DNA from: Oscillatoria nigro-viridis PCC 7112
Lineage (GTDB): Bacteria > Cyanobacteriota > Cyanobacteriia > Cyanobacteriales > Microcoleaceae
Direction of reading: 5' to 3'
NCBI RefSeq assembly: GCF_000317475.1
Contig: NC_019729.1
Coordinates: forward strand, 4,478,501 to 4,542,500
DNA length: 64,000 nucleotides
Under the pieces are notes generated by a model, which saw only the letters and a list, made by a program, of their open reading frames with translations, did no database searches and was not told the origin of the DNA. A program made the position numbers and the translations under genes. The number at the start of each line of letters is the position of its first letter. Positions within the stretch are counted from its first letter, which is position 1. This document shows, in pieces, positions 18,841 through 26,002 of the stretch.

Positions 18841-20325
18841 ATGAATTTATTGTTTGAAGGCTTAGGTCTTTCGGAAGAACTCGTTCTCCATCTGGAAACA
18901 CTAGGCTTTACAGAACCTACTCCCATCCAAGTACAAGCAATTCCGCACCTGTTAGCAGGTCGCGACGTTGTGGGTCAAGCCCAAACAGGGACAGGCAAAA
19001 CGGCAGCATTCTCGTTGCCCATCTTGGAGCGGATTGATTTAGATGTAACTGCGGTGCAAGCACTGGTGCTGACGCCGACTCGCGAATTGGCGATGCAAGT
19101 AACTGACGCCATCCGGGATTTGAGCGGCATTAGCGGCGACGGCCCGGTAAAAATTGGTCGCTCTCTGCAAGTTCTGACGGTGTACGGCGGTCAATCGATC
19201 GATCGTCAAATGCAGCGTTTGAAGCGCGGCGTTCACGTCGTTGTCGGTACACCCGGACGCATATTGGATATGCTCAGCCGCGGCAGCCTGAAACTAGACA
19301 AGGTAAAGTGGCTCGTTTTGGATGAAGCAGACGAAATGCTGAGCATGGGCTTTATCCAAGATGTGGAAAAAATCTTGGATGCTGCACCACAAGAACGTCA
19401 AACGGCATTTTTCTCGGCGACGATGGAACCTTCCATTCGGAAGTTGGTGGCGCGGCATTTACGCAACCCAGTCAACGTCACCGTAGAACAGCCAAAAGCA
19501 ACGCCGAAGCGCATCAGCCAAGGCGTGTACATGGTTCCCCGCGGCTGGTCGAAGGCAAGAGCCCTACAGCCAATCCTAGAAATGGAAGACCCGGAATCTG
19601 CACTGATTTTTGTGCGGACTCGGCAGTCGGCGGCAGAACTCACCAGCCAACTGCAAGCAGCAGGTCACAGCGTTGACGAGTATCACGGTAATTTGAATCA
19701 GGCACAGCGGGAACGTTTGTTGCATCGGTTCCGCCAATGTCAGGTGCGCTGGGTAGTGGCGACTGATATTGCGGCGCGGGGTTTGGACGTGGATCACTTG
19801 ACTCACGTGATTAACTACGATTTGCCCGACAGTGTGGAAAGCTACGTTCACCGGATCGGACGCACGGGCCGGGCTGGTCGCGAAGGAACGGCGATTACGC
19901 TGATTCAACCGGTCGATCGCCGCAAACTGCGCTTGATTGAACGCCACGTGCGATCGAGTTTGACGGTGCGAAACATTCCGACACGGGCGCAAATTGAAGC
20001 ACGTCAGTTGGAAAAGATGCAAGGTAAAGTTCGCGAAGCTTTGGCTGGCGAACGGATGGCATCTTTCTTGCCTCTGGTGTCTCAGTTATCCGAGGAGTAC
20101 GACTCCCACGCGATCGCCGCTGCTGCTTTGCAAATGGCTTTCGACCAAAGCCGTCCTGCTTGGATGGGCGCGGATTACGCTCAACAAGAAGATCCCCCGA
20201 TTGGTGGAGAAAACAGCGTCAAGCCAATCTTGATCAAAAAACGGGCTAAGACTCCTGCGCCAAGTAATTCTGTAGCGCCGACTTTTTCTGGAGCACCGAG
20301 TGCTCCTGTTCCCCAGAACAGCTAA
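18841..20325 (+). CDS. DEAD-box ATP-dependent RNA helicase (CrhR/CsdA type)
   Basis: Unwinds RNA using ATP; cyanobacterial relatives are induced by cold and redox change and help mRNA and ribosome turnover. The 494-residue protein has all core motifs: Q motif GFTEPTPIQVQAIP, motif I AQTGTGKT, PTRELA, DEAD (VLDEADEML), SAT (FFSATM), then RTRQSAAEL, ATDIAARGLDVD and HRIGRTGRAGR. After residue 390 comes a short C-terminal extension ending in a Pro/Ala/Ser-rich tail. TAGGAG 6 nt before the ATG supports the start. A strong terminator follows. Confidence 0.9.
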   Translation: MNLLFEGLGLSEELVLHLETLGFTEPTPIQVQAIPHLLAGRDVVGQAQTGTGKTAAFSLPILERIDLDVTAVQALVLTPTRELAMQVTDAIRDLSGISGDGPVKIGRSLQVLTVYGGQSIDRQMQRLKRGVHVVVGTPGRILDMLSRGSLKLDKVKWLVLDEADEMLSMGFIQDVEKILDAAPQERQTAFFSATMEPSIRKLVARHLRNPVNVTVEQPKATPKRISQGVYMVPRGWSKARALQPILEMEDPESALIFVRTRQSAAELTSQLQAAGHSVDEYHGNLNQAQRERLLHRFRQCQVRWVVATDIAARGLDVDHLTHVINYDLPDSVESYVHRIGRTGRAGREGTAITLIQPVDRRKLRLIERHVRSSLTVRNIPTRAQIEARQLEKMQGKVREALAGERMASFLPLVSQLSEEYDSHAIAAAALQMAFDQSRPAWMGADYAQQEDPPIGGENSVKPILIKKRAKTPAPSNSVAPTFSGAPSAPVPQNS

Positions 20326-20367
20326 TTGGTAGGGTGCACATTGTGCACCTTATTTAGAATTTTTGTA

Positions 20368-20404
20368 GTAGAGATGCGATCGATCGCACCTCTACTTTTT
20401 TTTA
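20368..20404 (+). terminator. Rho-independent terminator of the helicase gene
   Basis: GTAGAGATGCGA TCGATCGCACCTCTAC forms a near-perfect 14-bp stem (one G-T pair; 20368-20395) built on the HIP1 core GCGATCGATCGC, followed by nine T. It separates the helicase from the retron region. Confidence 0.85.
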
Positions 20405-20432
20405 TGGGTGCGATCCCAAATCCGAGATCGCT

Positions 20433-20481
20433 GGGCGGTTGAAACCGCTCCTTGTCAAACAAAGTCTGCCTCCGCAGACTA
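20433..20481. repeat. Dispersed hairpin repeat (GCGGTTGAAACCGC / AGTCTGCCTCCGCAGACT)
   Basis: Two adjacent small hairpins: GCGGTT/AACCGC (20435-20448) and AGTCTGC/GCAGACT (20463-20480). It resembles a short repeat common between cyanobacterial genes; no coding role is seen. Confidence 0.55.
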
Positions 20482-20652
20482 AGAAGTGGGTACTTAAAGA
20501 TGCAAGACGTGCGATCGCCCGTTTGAAAGATCGATATGCTATCTTGAAACCGGGATAGTGAGAAAGTTACAAAGCTATAGTTCTGGTTCTATATACCCGA
20601 CTGGTGCGCCTACCTTTGGTTTGAGTGTATACCGCTAAGTAATTTTAACTAT

Positions 20653-20718
20653 GTTGATTAGAGCAATGGTAGCTCGATCGGCTTTCCGATAGGTAGCAGG
20701 TTCGATTCCTGTGTCAAC
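20653..20718 (+). ncRNA. tRNA-like element A1
   Basis: Acceptor-like GTTGA/TCAAC, a D-arm GAGC aatggta GCTC, an anticodon-arm ATCGG/CCGAT with only a 4-nt loop, and a T-arm GCAGG TTCGATT CCTGT. The short anticodon loop rules out an ordinary decoding tRNA. It is found only in cassette copy A. Confidence 0.45.
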
Positions 20719-20724
20719 CCCCAC

Positions 20725-20792
20725 AAAGTTAGCTCAATTGGTAGAGCGATCGACTATTAATCGATTGGTAACAGGTTCAATTCCTGTACTTT
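20725..20792 (+). ncRNA. tRNA-like element A2
   Basis: AAAGT/ACTTT acceptor (5 bp), D-arm GCTC AATTGGTA GAGC, anticodon-arm ATCGA CTATTAA TCGAT with a 7-nt loop (triplet ATT), and T-arm ACAGG TTCAATT CCTGT. The cloverleaf is nearly complete, but the acceptor is short and A at position 34 is unusual, so decoding is doubtful. It corresponds to element B1 at 22445. Confidence 0.55.
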
Positions 20793-20828
20793 AAAAACCC
20801 TGGCCCTGGGTACGGGTAGGTAGACACC

Positions 20829-20877
20829 TAAAAATGGCACGGGAGAAATCCCAAGACGGTTCGATTCCGTTATTTTA
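20829..20877 (+). ncRNA. Minimal tRNA-like element A3 (no D-arm)
   Basis: TAAAAAT pairs with ATTTTA. Inside are CGGGA gaaa TCCC and a T-arm ACGG TTCGATT CCGT. Only 49 nt long, with no D-arm. It sits 12 nt before the retron a1 repeat and is absent from copy B. Confidence 0.35.
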
Positions 20878-20888
20878 CAACTCTGTGA

Positions 20889-21129
20889 TGCAAGTGTTTG
20901 TTAGCAGTCAAGGAGCTCGCGCAACTGTATCTCTCCCTGATTTGAGTGTGTTCCTTCGCTTTGCTAAATTTCGTTTTCCTGCGGGGATTCTGGATTGGTT
21001 GGGCGATCGGCATATTTGAGCGTTACTATCTTTTTCGAGATTACCTACGGGTGGTTTTGCAGAAGTTGTGACAATCTTAATCTAGTCTTGGAGCGGCTTT
21101 TGCCCGCATCTGAACTGTAAACACTTGCA
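20889..21129 (+). ncRNA. Retron msr-msd-like RNA, copy A
   Basis: Retron RNAs are folded by a pair of inverted repeats (a1/a2), with the branching G just inside a1 in a TAGC-like context. Here TGCAAGTGTTT (20889-20899) pairs with AAACACTTGCA (21119-21129) over 11 bp. TTAGC follows at 20901-20905, so the predicted branch G is 20904. A second long-range pair, TGCGGG 20980-20985 with CCCGCA 21103-21108, closes a long msd-like arm. The segment ends 63 nt before the RT start. Repeat pair, TAGC and position are direct observations; msr-msd identity is inferred. Confidence 0.75.
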
Positions 21130-21130
21130 C

Positions 21131-21158
21131 TTGCAGAGTTAAAAAAATATTGTAGTAT
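21131..21158 (+). promoter_or_regulatory. Promoter-like sequence before the retron RT
   Basis: TTGCAG - 16 nt - TAGTAT, the counterpart of a better TTGACA - 17 nt - TAGTAT in copy B. One base has been lost and the -35 is weaker here. Confidence 0.5.
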
Positions 21159-21191
21159 GTATGCTATAGATTGATTGAATAGTAAGCAATT

Positions 21192-22256
21192 ATGGCAAGT
21201 AAAGCTACATATAAATTGCACGTCACATCTGTATCTGCTGAGGGGCATCCAAAAAATTTACAATTGCACGGTTTAGCCGAATGCAACACCGCTGAAGAAA
21301 TCGCTTTGGCAATGGGAATTAGCCGGGGAAAACTGCGCTTTTTGACATTAAACAGTCCGGCATCCACAATTACGCATTACACCCGCTTCAAAATCTCGAA
21401 AAAAACAGGAGAGGAAAGAAGTATTGTGGCACCTGGACCAAACCTTAAGTCGGCTCAAAGGTGGATTTTAGATAATATTTTAGAAAAATTAGAAGTTCAC
21501 AGTGCAGCACATGGATTTTGTAAAAAGCGCTCGACAGTCACCAACGCTAAACCTCATGTCGGTGCAGATATCCTAGTAAAAATAGATTTGCAGAACTTTT
21601 TCCAGTCAATTTCATACAAGCGTGTCAAAGGATTATTTAGCGGGTTGGGTTATTCGGAAACTGCGGCGAATATTTTCGGATTGATTTGTACCGCTTTTGA
21701 AATAAAGGAAATAGAAAAAGAAGGACAAATTAATTATACAGCTTCAGGAGACCGTCATTTACCTCAAGGCTCGCCTGCAAGTCCTGCTATTTCAAATCTA
21801 ATTTGCCGTCATCTGGACAGCCGGATCGCGATCGTGGCTAAAAATCTTGGGTTTTGCTATACGCGGTACGCTGACGATTTAACATTTTCTGGCTGTGGGG
21901 AAGCAGCGCGCCGAATATCTAATTTGATGAAAGAAATTAAATTGATTATTGCTGCTGAGGGTTTCAGCATCAATCGCGATAAAACTAAAATTATGGGGAG
22001 ATCGGTGCAGCAGGAAGTAACAGGTATTGTTGTCAACACGCAATTAAATATATCTAAAAAAACTTTAAAAGCTTTTCGTGCGACTCTCTATCAAATAGAG
22101 CAAGAAGGATTGTCAGGTAAAAAATGGGGAAATTCAACTAATTTAATAGCCTCGATTGCTGGCTTTGCAAATTACGTGTCAATGGTTGATCCCAGCAAAG
22201 GTGCAGAATTGCAATTGCGTGTCGCTCGAATCAAGCAGAAATATGAAGGCAAATAA
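21192..22256 (+). CDS. Retron-type reverse transcriptase
   Basis: Converts part of a dedicated RNA into multicopy single-stranded DNA; most studied retrons are anti-phage systems with an effector partner. The 354-residue protein has retron-specific signatures: NAKPH (118-122, NAxxH), LVKIDLQNFFQSI (128-140, palm Asp), LPQGSPASPAISN (190-202), the catalytic YADD (226-229), and VTGIVVN (276-282, VTG motif). PQGSPASP, rather than a GxxxSQ form, argues against a diversity-generating retroelement, and there is no maturase/endonuclease part as in group II introns. The N-terminal 60 residues are less typical. No effector is fused. The start lacks a clear Shine-Dalgarno sequence. Confidence 0.9.
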   Translation: MASKATYKLHVTSVSAEGHPKNLQLHGLAECNTAEEIALAMGISRGKLRFLTLNSPASTITHYTRFKISKKTGEERSIVAPGPNLKSAQRWILDNILEKLEVHSAAHGFCKKRSTVTNAKPHVGADILVKIDLQNFFQSISYKRVKGLFSGLGYSETAANIFGLICTAFEIKEIEKEGQINYTASGDRHLPQGSPASPAISNLICRHLDSRIAIVAKNLGFCYTRYADDLTFSGCGEAARRISNLMKEIKLIIAAEGFSINRDKTKIMGRSVQQEVTGIVVNTQLNISKKTLKAFRATLYQIEQEGLSGKKWGNSTNLIASIAGFANYVSMVDPSKGAELQLRVARIKQKYEGK

Positions 22257-22444
22257 TACCGCAATTACTAAATTATATAAAATTTTAGCTGACGGATTTT
22301 TCCTTGTGCTATGCTGGAAATCGAATAGTAAAAAAGTCACAAAGCTGTGGTTCGGGTTCTGTATGCCCGACCGGTGCGCTAACCTTTGTTAACAGCGTAT
22401 ACCGCCCAGTGCTTTTAACTATTTCACCCTCTAAAGTTCACCCC

Positions 22445-22513
22445 GAAAGTTAGCTCGCTGGTAGAGCGATCGGTGTATCGCCGATTTGTAGTAGGTTCGA
22501 TTCCTACACTTTC
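22445..22513 (+). ncRNA. tRNA-like element B1
   Basis: Acceptor GAAAGT/ACTTTC (6 bp), D-arm GCTC GCTGGTA GAGC, anticodon-arm ATCGG TGTATCG CCGAT with a 7-nt loop, 5-nt variable loop, T-arm GTAGG TTCGATT CCTAC. All arms pair perfectly, but U33 is replaced by G and the acceptor stem is one pair short, so it is probably not a decoding tRNA. No CCA is encoded. Confidence 0.6.
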
Positions 22514-22623
22514 CAACACCCTGGCCCTGGGTACGGGCACCTTGTTTGGGACAAGGCGACAATTTAAGGGTATTGGGAAAAACCTCAATCCCATAAAACT
22601 TCTTTTGTGTTAATTACTCTGTC

Positions 22624-22867
22624 GTGCAAGTGTTTATAGCAGTTAAGAAGCTCGCGCAACTGTATCTCTCCCTGACTTGAGTGTGTCCCTTCACTTTGCT
22701 TGCATCCGATGTTCCTGCGGGGATTTTGGATGGGTTGGGCGATCGGCATATTTGAGAATTGCTATCTTTTTCGAGATTGCTGAAAGGTGGTTTAGGAGAA
22801 GTAGCGACAATCTTAATCCAGTTTTGGAGGCTCTGAATGCCCGCATCTGAACTGTAAGCACTTGCAC
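22624..22867 (+). ncRNA. Retron msr-msd-like RNA, copy B
   Basis: GTGCAAGTGTTT (22624-22635) pairs with AAGCACTTGCAC (22856-22867) over 12 bp with one G-T pair. TAGC follows at 22637-22640, and TGCGGG 22716-22721 with CCCGCA 22840-22845 repeats the inner stem of copy A. Relative to copy A, the pairing is extended by an outer G-C pair. No RT gene follows it; the next gene is the slipin. Confidence 0.7.
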
Positions 22868-22896
22868 TTGACAGAGTTAAAAAAATATTGTAGTAT
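22868..22896 (+). promoter_or_regulatory. Sigma70-type promoter of the slipin gene
   Basis: TTGACA (22868-22873), 17-nt spacer, TAGTAT (22891-22896), immediately after the a2 repeat. Transcription would begin near 22903, which rules out the ATG at 22897 as the start codon. Confidence 0.7.
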
Positions 22897-22929
22897 ATGT
22901 GTTACAAATTGATACCAAGAAGGCGATCG

Positions 22930-24516
22930 ATGTTTAAATTAAATCTTTTTCGCTGGTTTCGCCTGGCCAAATTATCTCTAAAAATTTCTATGTGGAAAAC
23001 CTTTTACATCCAACCTAACCAAATCGGAATCTTATATCACCGCAGCGACTTTAAGAAAATTTTGCTCCCCGGTACATACACTTATTTCGGTAGCCATTGG
23101 AACCTAAAAAGCTATGACCTCAACCAGCCAGAAGCTAAGATTGACAACTTAGAACTATTGCTGAGAAACCACGGAACCGAACTACAAGAACATCTCTCGA
23201 TTGTCAGAACAGCATTCAATCAAACAGCTTTAGTTCGTTTGGGTCAAACTTGGATCGGTGTTTTACCGAATCAATTGCGGGCATTTTGGCGAGGTTTTAT
23301 TGAAGTAGAATGTCATATTTTCAATCTAGACGAGAATTTAGAATTGCCTGCTGAGTTTGTCCAAAAAGTGCGATCGACCTCTTTGCAAGGACTGAAAAAG
23401 TTCCAAGTCTCCGAGTCTGAACTAGGCTTACTGTACGTACAAAATAATTTTGTGCGCCCTCTAGAATCGGGAGAATATGCTTTTTGGTCTGTGGATAAAG
23501 ATGTCACAGTTCGTACTTTGGGCCGAGATAATCCCAATCCTGAATTCCCACAAGAAAATGTACTAATTGAAAAACATCCCGATTTTGTAGCAGCCTATTG
23601 TGAACTTGTGCAATTACTCGGTCATCAAATTGGAATTGTGCGAGATCGAGGAAAAGTTGTTGATTTTTTGCCACCGACAAGCCGCAAGCTATTTTGGCAA
23701 GGTGTTGAAGTGGAAATAATTGACATCAATACTGATTTTAGTTTAGAGCATAGCTTAGTAGCTGAGTTGGTGGCTGGCACTCCAGAAGCTCTATTGCTCA
23801 GTGCCAAGTATTTGCATCTTTGTGAAGTTCCGGCACAGCACATTGGACTATTATATATTAACCAAGAGTTTCAATCGCAATTACCACCAGGAACTCATGC
23901 TTGGTGGAAGTTTGGACGCTCTTTTCAAACGGAAGCGATTGATTTGCGATTGCAAAATATCGAGGTATCTGGTCAAGATATTCTCTCAAAAGACAAAGTG
24001 CCTCTGCGCTTGAATTTGACTGCTGGTTATCGCATCCGAGATCCGCTGATGGCAAAAAATGGTTTGTCGGATATTACGGGATTTTTGTACAAGGAATTGC
24101 AGTTTGCTTTGCGCGGTGCGGTGGGAGAACAGACTTTGGATGGGTTGTTGGAGAGCAAAGGTGCGATCGATCGCAGTATATCTGAATACATCCGCGCCAA
24201 AACCGCAGATTATGGCATTGAAGTCGATTCAGTAGGTGTCAAAGATATTATTTTACCTGGTGAAATTAAGACTATTTTGAGCAAGGTTGTGGAGGCGGAA
24301 AAATCGGCTCAAGCAAATGTAGTGAGGCGCAGGGAGGAGACGGCAGCTACTCGGAGTATGTTGAATACTGCGAAAGTGATGGAGGATAATCCGGTGGCAT
24401 TGCGCTTGAAGGAATTGGAGGTTTTGGAACGGATTGCTGAGAAGATTGACCGGATTCAAGTTAATGGGAGTTTGGATAATATTTTGACGGATTTGATTCG
24501 GATGAATCGAGAGTGA
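22930..24516 (+). CDS. Slipin/SPFH (band 7) protein with repeated N-terminal motif
   Basis: SPFH proteins build membrane-bound oligomers that organise lipid microdomains or tether partner enzymes. From ATG 22930 the protein has 528 residues. Its first 330 residues contain about five related units of the form x-P-x-Q-x-G-[IL]-LY...LPPGTY, e.g. FYIQPNQIGILYHRSD, VSESELGLLYVQNN and VPAQHIGLLYINQE. The SPFH core follows (LNLTAGYRIRDP, LQFALRGAVGEQTLDGLL, YGIEVDSVGVKDIILPGEI), then a KSAQANVVRRREETAATRSM coiled segment. There is no clear transmembrane helix, although residues 1-25 are amphipathic. I chose this start because the promoter lies at 22868-22896 and AAGAAGG precedes it. Slipins also occur in RtcB-type RNA-repair neighbourhoods, which is of interest beside tRNA-like RNAs, but no rtcB is here. 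Confidence 0.82.
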   Translation: MFKLNLFRWFRLAKLSLKISMWKTFYIQPNQIGILYHRSDFKKILLPGTYTYFGSHWNLKSYDLNQPEAKIDNLELLLRNHGTELQEHLSIVRTAFNQTALVRLGQTWIGVLPNQLRAFWRGFIEVECHIFNLDENLELPAEFVQKVRSTSLQGLKKFQVSESELGLLYVQNNFVRPLESGEYAFWSVDKDVTVRTLGRDNPNPEFPQENVLIEKHPDFVAAYCELVQLLGHQIGIVRDRGKVVDFLPPTSRKLFWQGVEVEIIDINTDFSLEHSLVAELVAGTPEALLLSAKYLHLCEVPAQHIGLLYINQEFQSQLPPGTHAWWKFGRSFQTEAIDLRLQNIEVSGQDILSKDKVPLRLNLTAGYRIRDPLMAKNGLSDITGFLYKELQFALRGAVGEQTLDGLLESKGAIDRSISEYIRAKTADYGIEVDSVGVKDIILPGEIKTILSKVVEAEKSAQANVVRRREETAATRSMLNTAKVMEDNPVALRLKELEVLERIAEKIDRIQVNGSLDNILTDLIRMNRE

Positions 24517-24552
24517 TATCAATTCCGGTAACACTCCTTATGATATAAACGG

Positions 24553-24615
24553 AGGAGATGGCAGTTCCGTGTCCCTACCCCAATTAATTGTAGTCCAAGG
24601 GCACTGCCGTCTCCT
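24553..24615. terminator. Hairpin after the slipin gene
   Basis: AGGAGATGGCAG (24553-24564) pairs with CTGCCGTCTCCT (24604-24615), one G-T pair, with a further GTG-CCCT/AGGGCAC inner pairing. It has no T-run, so it may be a dispersed element rather than a simple terminator. Confidence 0.55.
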
Positions 24616-24701
24616 AATTGTGGGTAATATTAATTCCCGTGCTACCGGATTTGATATGATATTCTCGTAAATGCCATATCTGCATAAAATAAGTAATTTA
24701 G

Positions 24702-25904
24702 ATGACCGCAACAGATTCTGCTAAGCACCAAAAATCCAAAGCCCTCAAACCGGGTAGCCGCCGCCCCGCTAAAGAACTTTGCAGCGAGTGCGGTTTGTGC
24801 GATACATATTACATCCATTATGTCAAGGAATCTTGTGCTTTCTTAACACAGCATATCGCAGAATTAGAAGCAGAGATTCACGGGCGATCGCGCAATCTCA
24901 ACAATCCAGACGATTGGTATTTCGGAGTCAGTCAAAATATGATGGCGGCTCGCAAAAAAGAGCCGATCGAGGGTGCTCAGTGGACGGGAATCGTCAGCAC
25001 AATTGCCATTGAAATGCTCGAAAAAGGAATTGTAGAAGGCGTTGTCTGCGTCCAAAACACCAAAGAAGACCGCTTTCAACCGATGCCGATTATTGCTACA
25101 AATCGAGAAGAAATTCTCGCAGCCAAAGTCAACAAACCAACTCTCTCTCCCAATCTTTCAGTATTAGAACAAATCGAAAAATCTGGGATGAAGCGGCTGT
25201 TAGTAATTGGTGTCGGCTGTCAAATTCAAGCTTTGCGAACAGTCGAGAAAAAACTCGGTTTAGAAAAGCTCTACGTTTTAGGAACTCCCTGTGTAGATAA
25301 TGTCAGCCGTGCAGGCTTGCAGAAATTCCTAGATACGACTAGCCGTTCTCCCGAAACAGTTGTATCTTATGAGTTTATGCAAGACTTTAAGGTTCACTTC
25401 AAACACGAAGATGGTTCGGAAGAAAAAGTGCCGTTTTTTGGCTTGAACACTAAGGAATTGAAAGATGTTTTTGCTCCTTCTTGTTTGAGCTGTTTTGATT
25501 ATGTGAATTCTTTAGCAGATTTAGTTGTGGGCTACATGGGCGCACCTTTTGGGTGGCAGTGGATTGTGGTGCGAAATGACACCGGGCAAGAAATGTTAGA
25601 TTTGGTAACGGATCAGTTAAATACTCAGCCGGTGATGTCTAAGGGAAACCGAAAAGAAGCCGTTCAGCAAAGCATCCCGGCTTATGAAAAAGGAGTGACA
25701 TTGCCGATGTGGGCGGCGAAGTTAATGGGAGTGTTTATTGAGAGAATTGGGCCGAAGGGTTTGGAATATGCCCGTTTTTCCATTGATTCTCATTTCACTC
25801 GCAATTATCTGTACGTGAAGCGGAATTATCCGGAGAAATTAGAGGCTCATGTGCCGGAGTATGCTAAGCGGATTGTGGGGCAGTATAAGTTGCCAGATGT
25901 GTAA
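24702..25904 (+). CDS. bciB: Ferredoxin-dependent divinyl chlorophyllide a 8-vinyl-reductase
   Basis: Reduces the 8-vinyl group of divinyl chlorophyllide, giving the monovinyl pigment used by most cyanobacteria. The 400-residue protein belongs to the FrhB/HCAR family: CSECGLCDTYY near residue 27 supplies the first cluster Cys, GVGCQIQALRTVEKKLGL and LGTPCVDN follow, and FAPSCLSCFDYVNSLADLVVGYMG gives the second Cys set. The length and the GWQWIVVR segment agree with slr1923-type BciB; the other plausible family member is 7-hydroxymethyl chlorophyll a reductase. No operon partner. Confidence 0.87.
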   Translation: MTATDSAKHQKSKALKPGSRRPAKELCSECGLCDTYYIHYVKESCAFLTQHIAELEAEIHGRSRNLNNPDDWYFGVSQNMMAARKKEPIEGAQWTGIVSTIAIEMLEKGIVEGVVCVQNTKEDRFQPMPIIATNREEILAAKVNKPTLSPNLSVLEQIEKSGMKRLLVIGVGCQIQALRTVEKKLGLEKLYVLGTPCVDNVSRAGLQKFLDTTSRSPETVVSYEFMQDFKVHFKHEDGSEEKVPFFGLNTKELKDVFAPSCLSCFDYVNSLADLVVGYMGAPFGWQWIVVRNDTGQEMLDLVTDQLNTQPVMSKGNRKEAVQQSIPAYEKGVTLPMWAAKLMGVFIERIGPKGLEYARFSIDSHFTRNYLYVKRNYPEKLEAHVPEYAKRIVGQYKLPDV

Positions 25905-25910
25905 ACTTGT

Positions 25911-25970
25911 AGGGTGCGTCAGTCAAAAGCTGTTGGATTATTGAAAAAATAACGCTAACTGACGCACCCT
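25911..25970. repeat. GTGCGTCAG-type hairpin repeat, copy 2
   Basis: AGGGTGCGTCAGT (25911-25923) pairs perfectly with ACTGACGCACCCT (25958-25970). Same family as 2166-2220. Placed just after bciB, it may double as a terminator. Confidence 0.75.
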
Positions 25971-26002
25971 GCTACTCAAGGATAGCAAAAGATAGAAAAC
26001 AA

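Larger units (their letters stand above)
20535..21160 (+). repeat. Non-coding cassette, copy A (upstream of the retron RT)
   Basis: About 626 nt that align with 22306-22897. Shared blocks in the same order include cacaaagct/tacaaagct, gtataccgc, tagctc...ggtagagcgatcg, ccctggccctgggtacggg, the whole retron-RNA-like segment, and agttaaaaaaatattgtagtat. Conservation is highest in the last 280 nt. Copy A carries three tRNA-like elements against one in copy B, so the front parts have diverged by insertion or loss. Confidence 0.8.
22306..22897 (+). repeat. Non-coding cassette, copy B (before the slipin gene)
   Basis: Homologous to 20535-21160 in the same orientation. It starts about 50 nt after the RT stop and ends at the promoter of the slipin gene. 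It holds one well-formed tRNA-like element and a complete second retron-RNA-like segment. Substitutions mostly keep pairings (see the a1/a2 entry), suggesting selection on RNA structure. Confidence 0.8.

Noticed and set aside
20653..20792. Ordinary tRNA genes
   Set aside because: Acceptor stems of 5 bp, abnormal anticodon loops and A or G at positions where decoding tRNAs need other bases.
21192..22256. RT as part of a diversity-generating retroelement or group II intron
   Set aside because: It has PQGSPASP, NAxxH and VTG motifs and no maturase or endonuclease domain. No template/variable repeat with A-specific differences was found; the neighbouring repeats differ by all kinds of changes and lie outside coding sequence.
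22897..22929. Slipin start at the first ATG
   Set aside because: It directly abuts the -10 box (22891-22896), so it would not be in the transcript; ATG 22930 has a ribosome-binding-like AAGAAGG.
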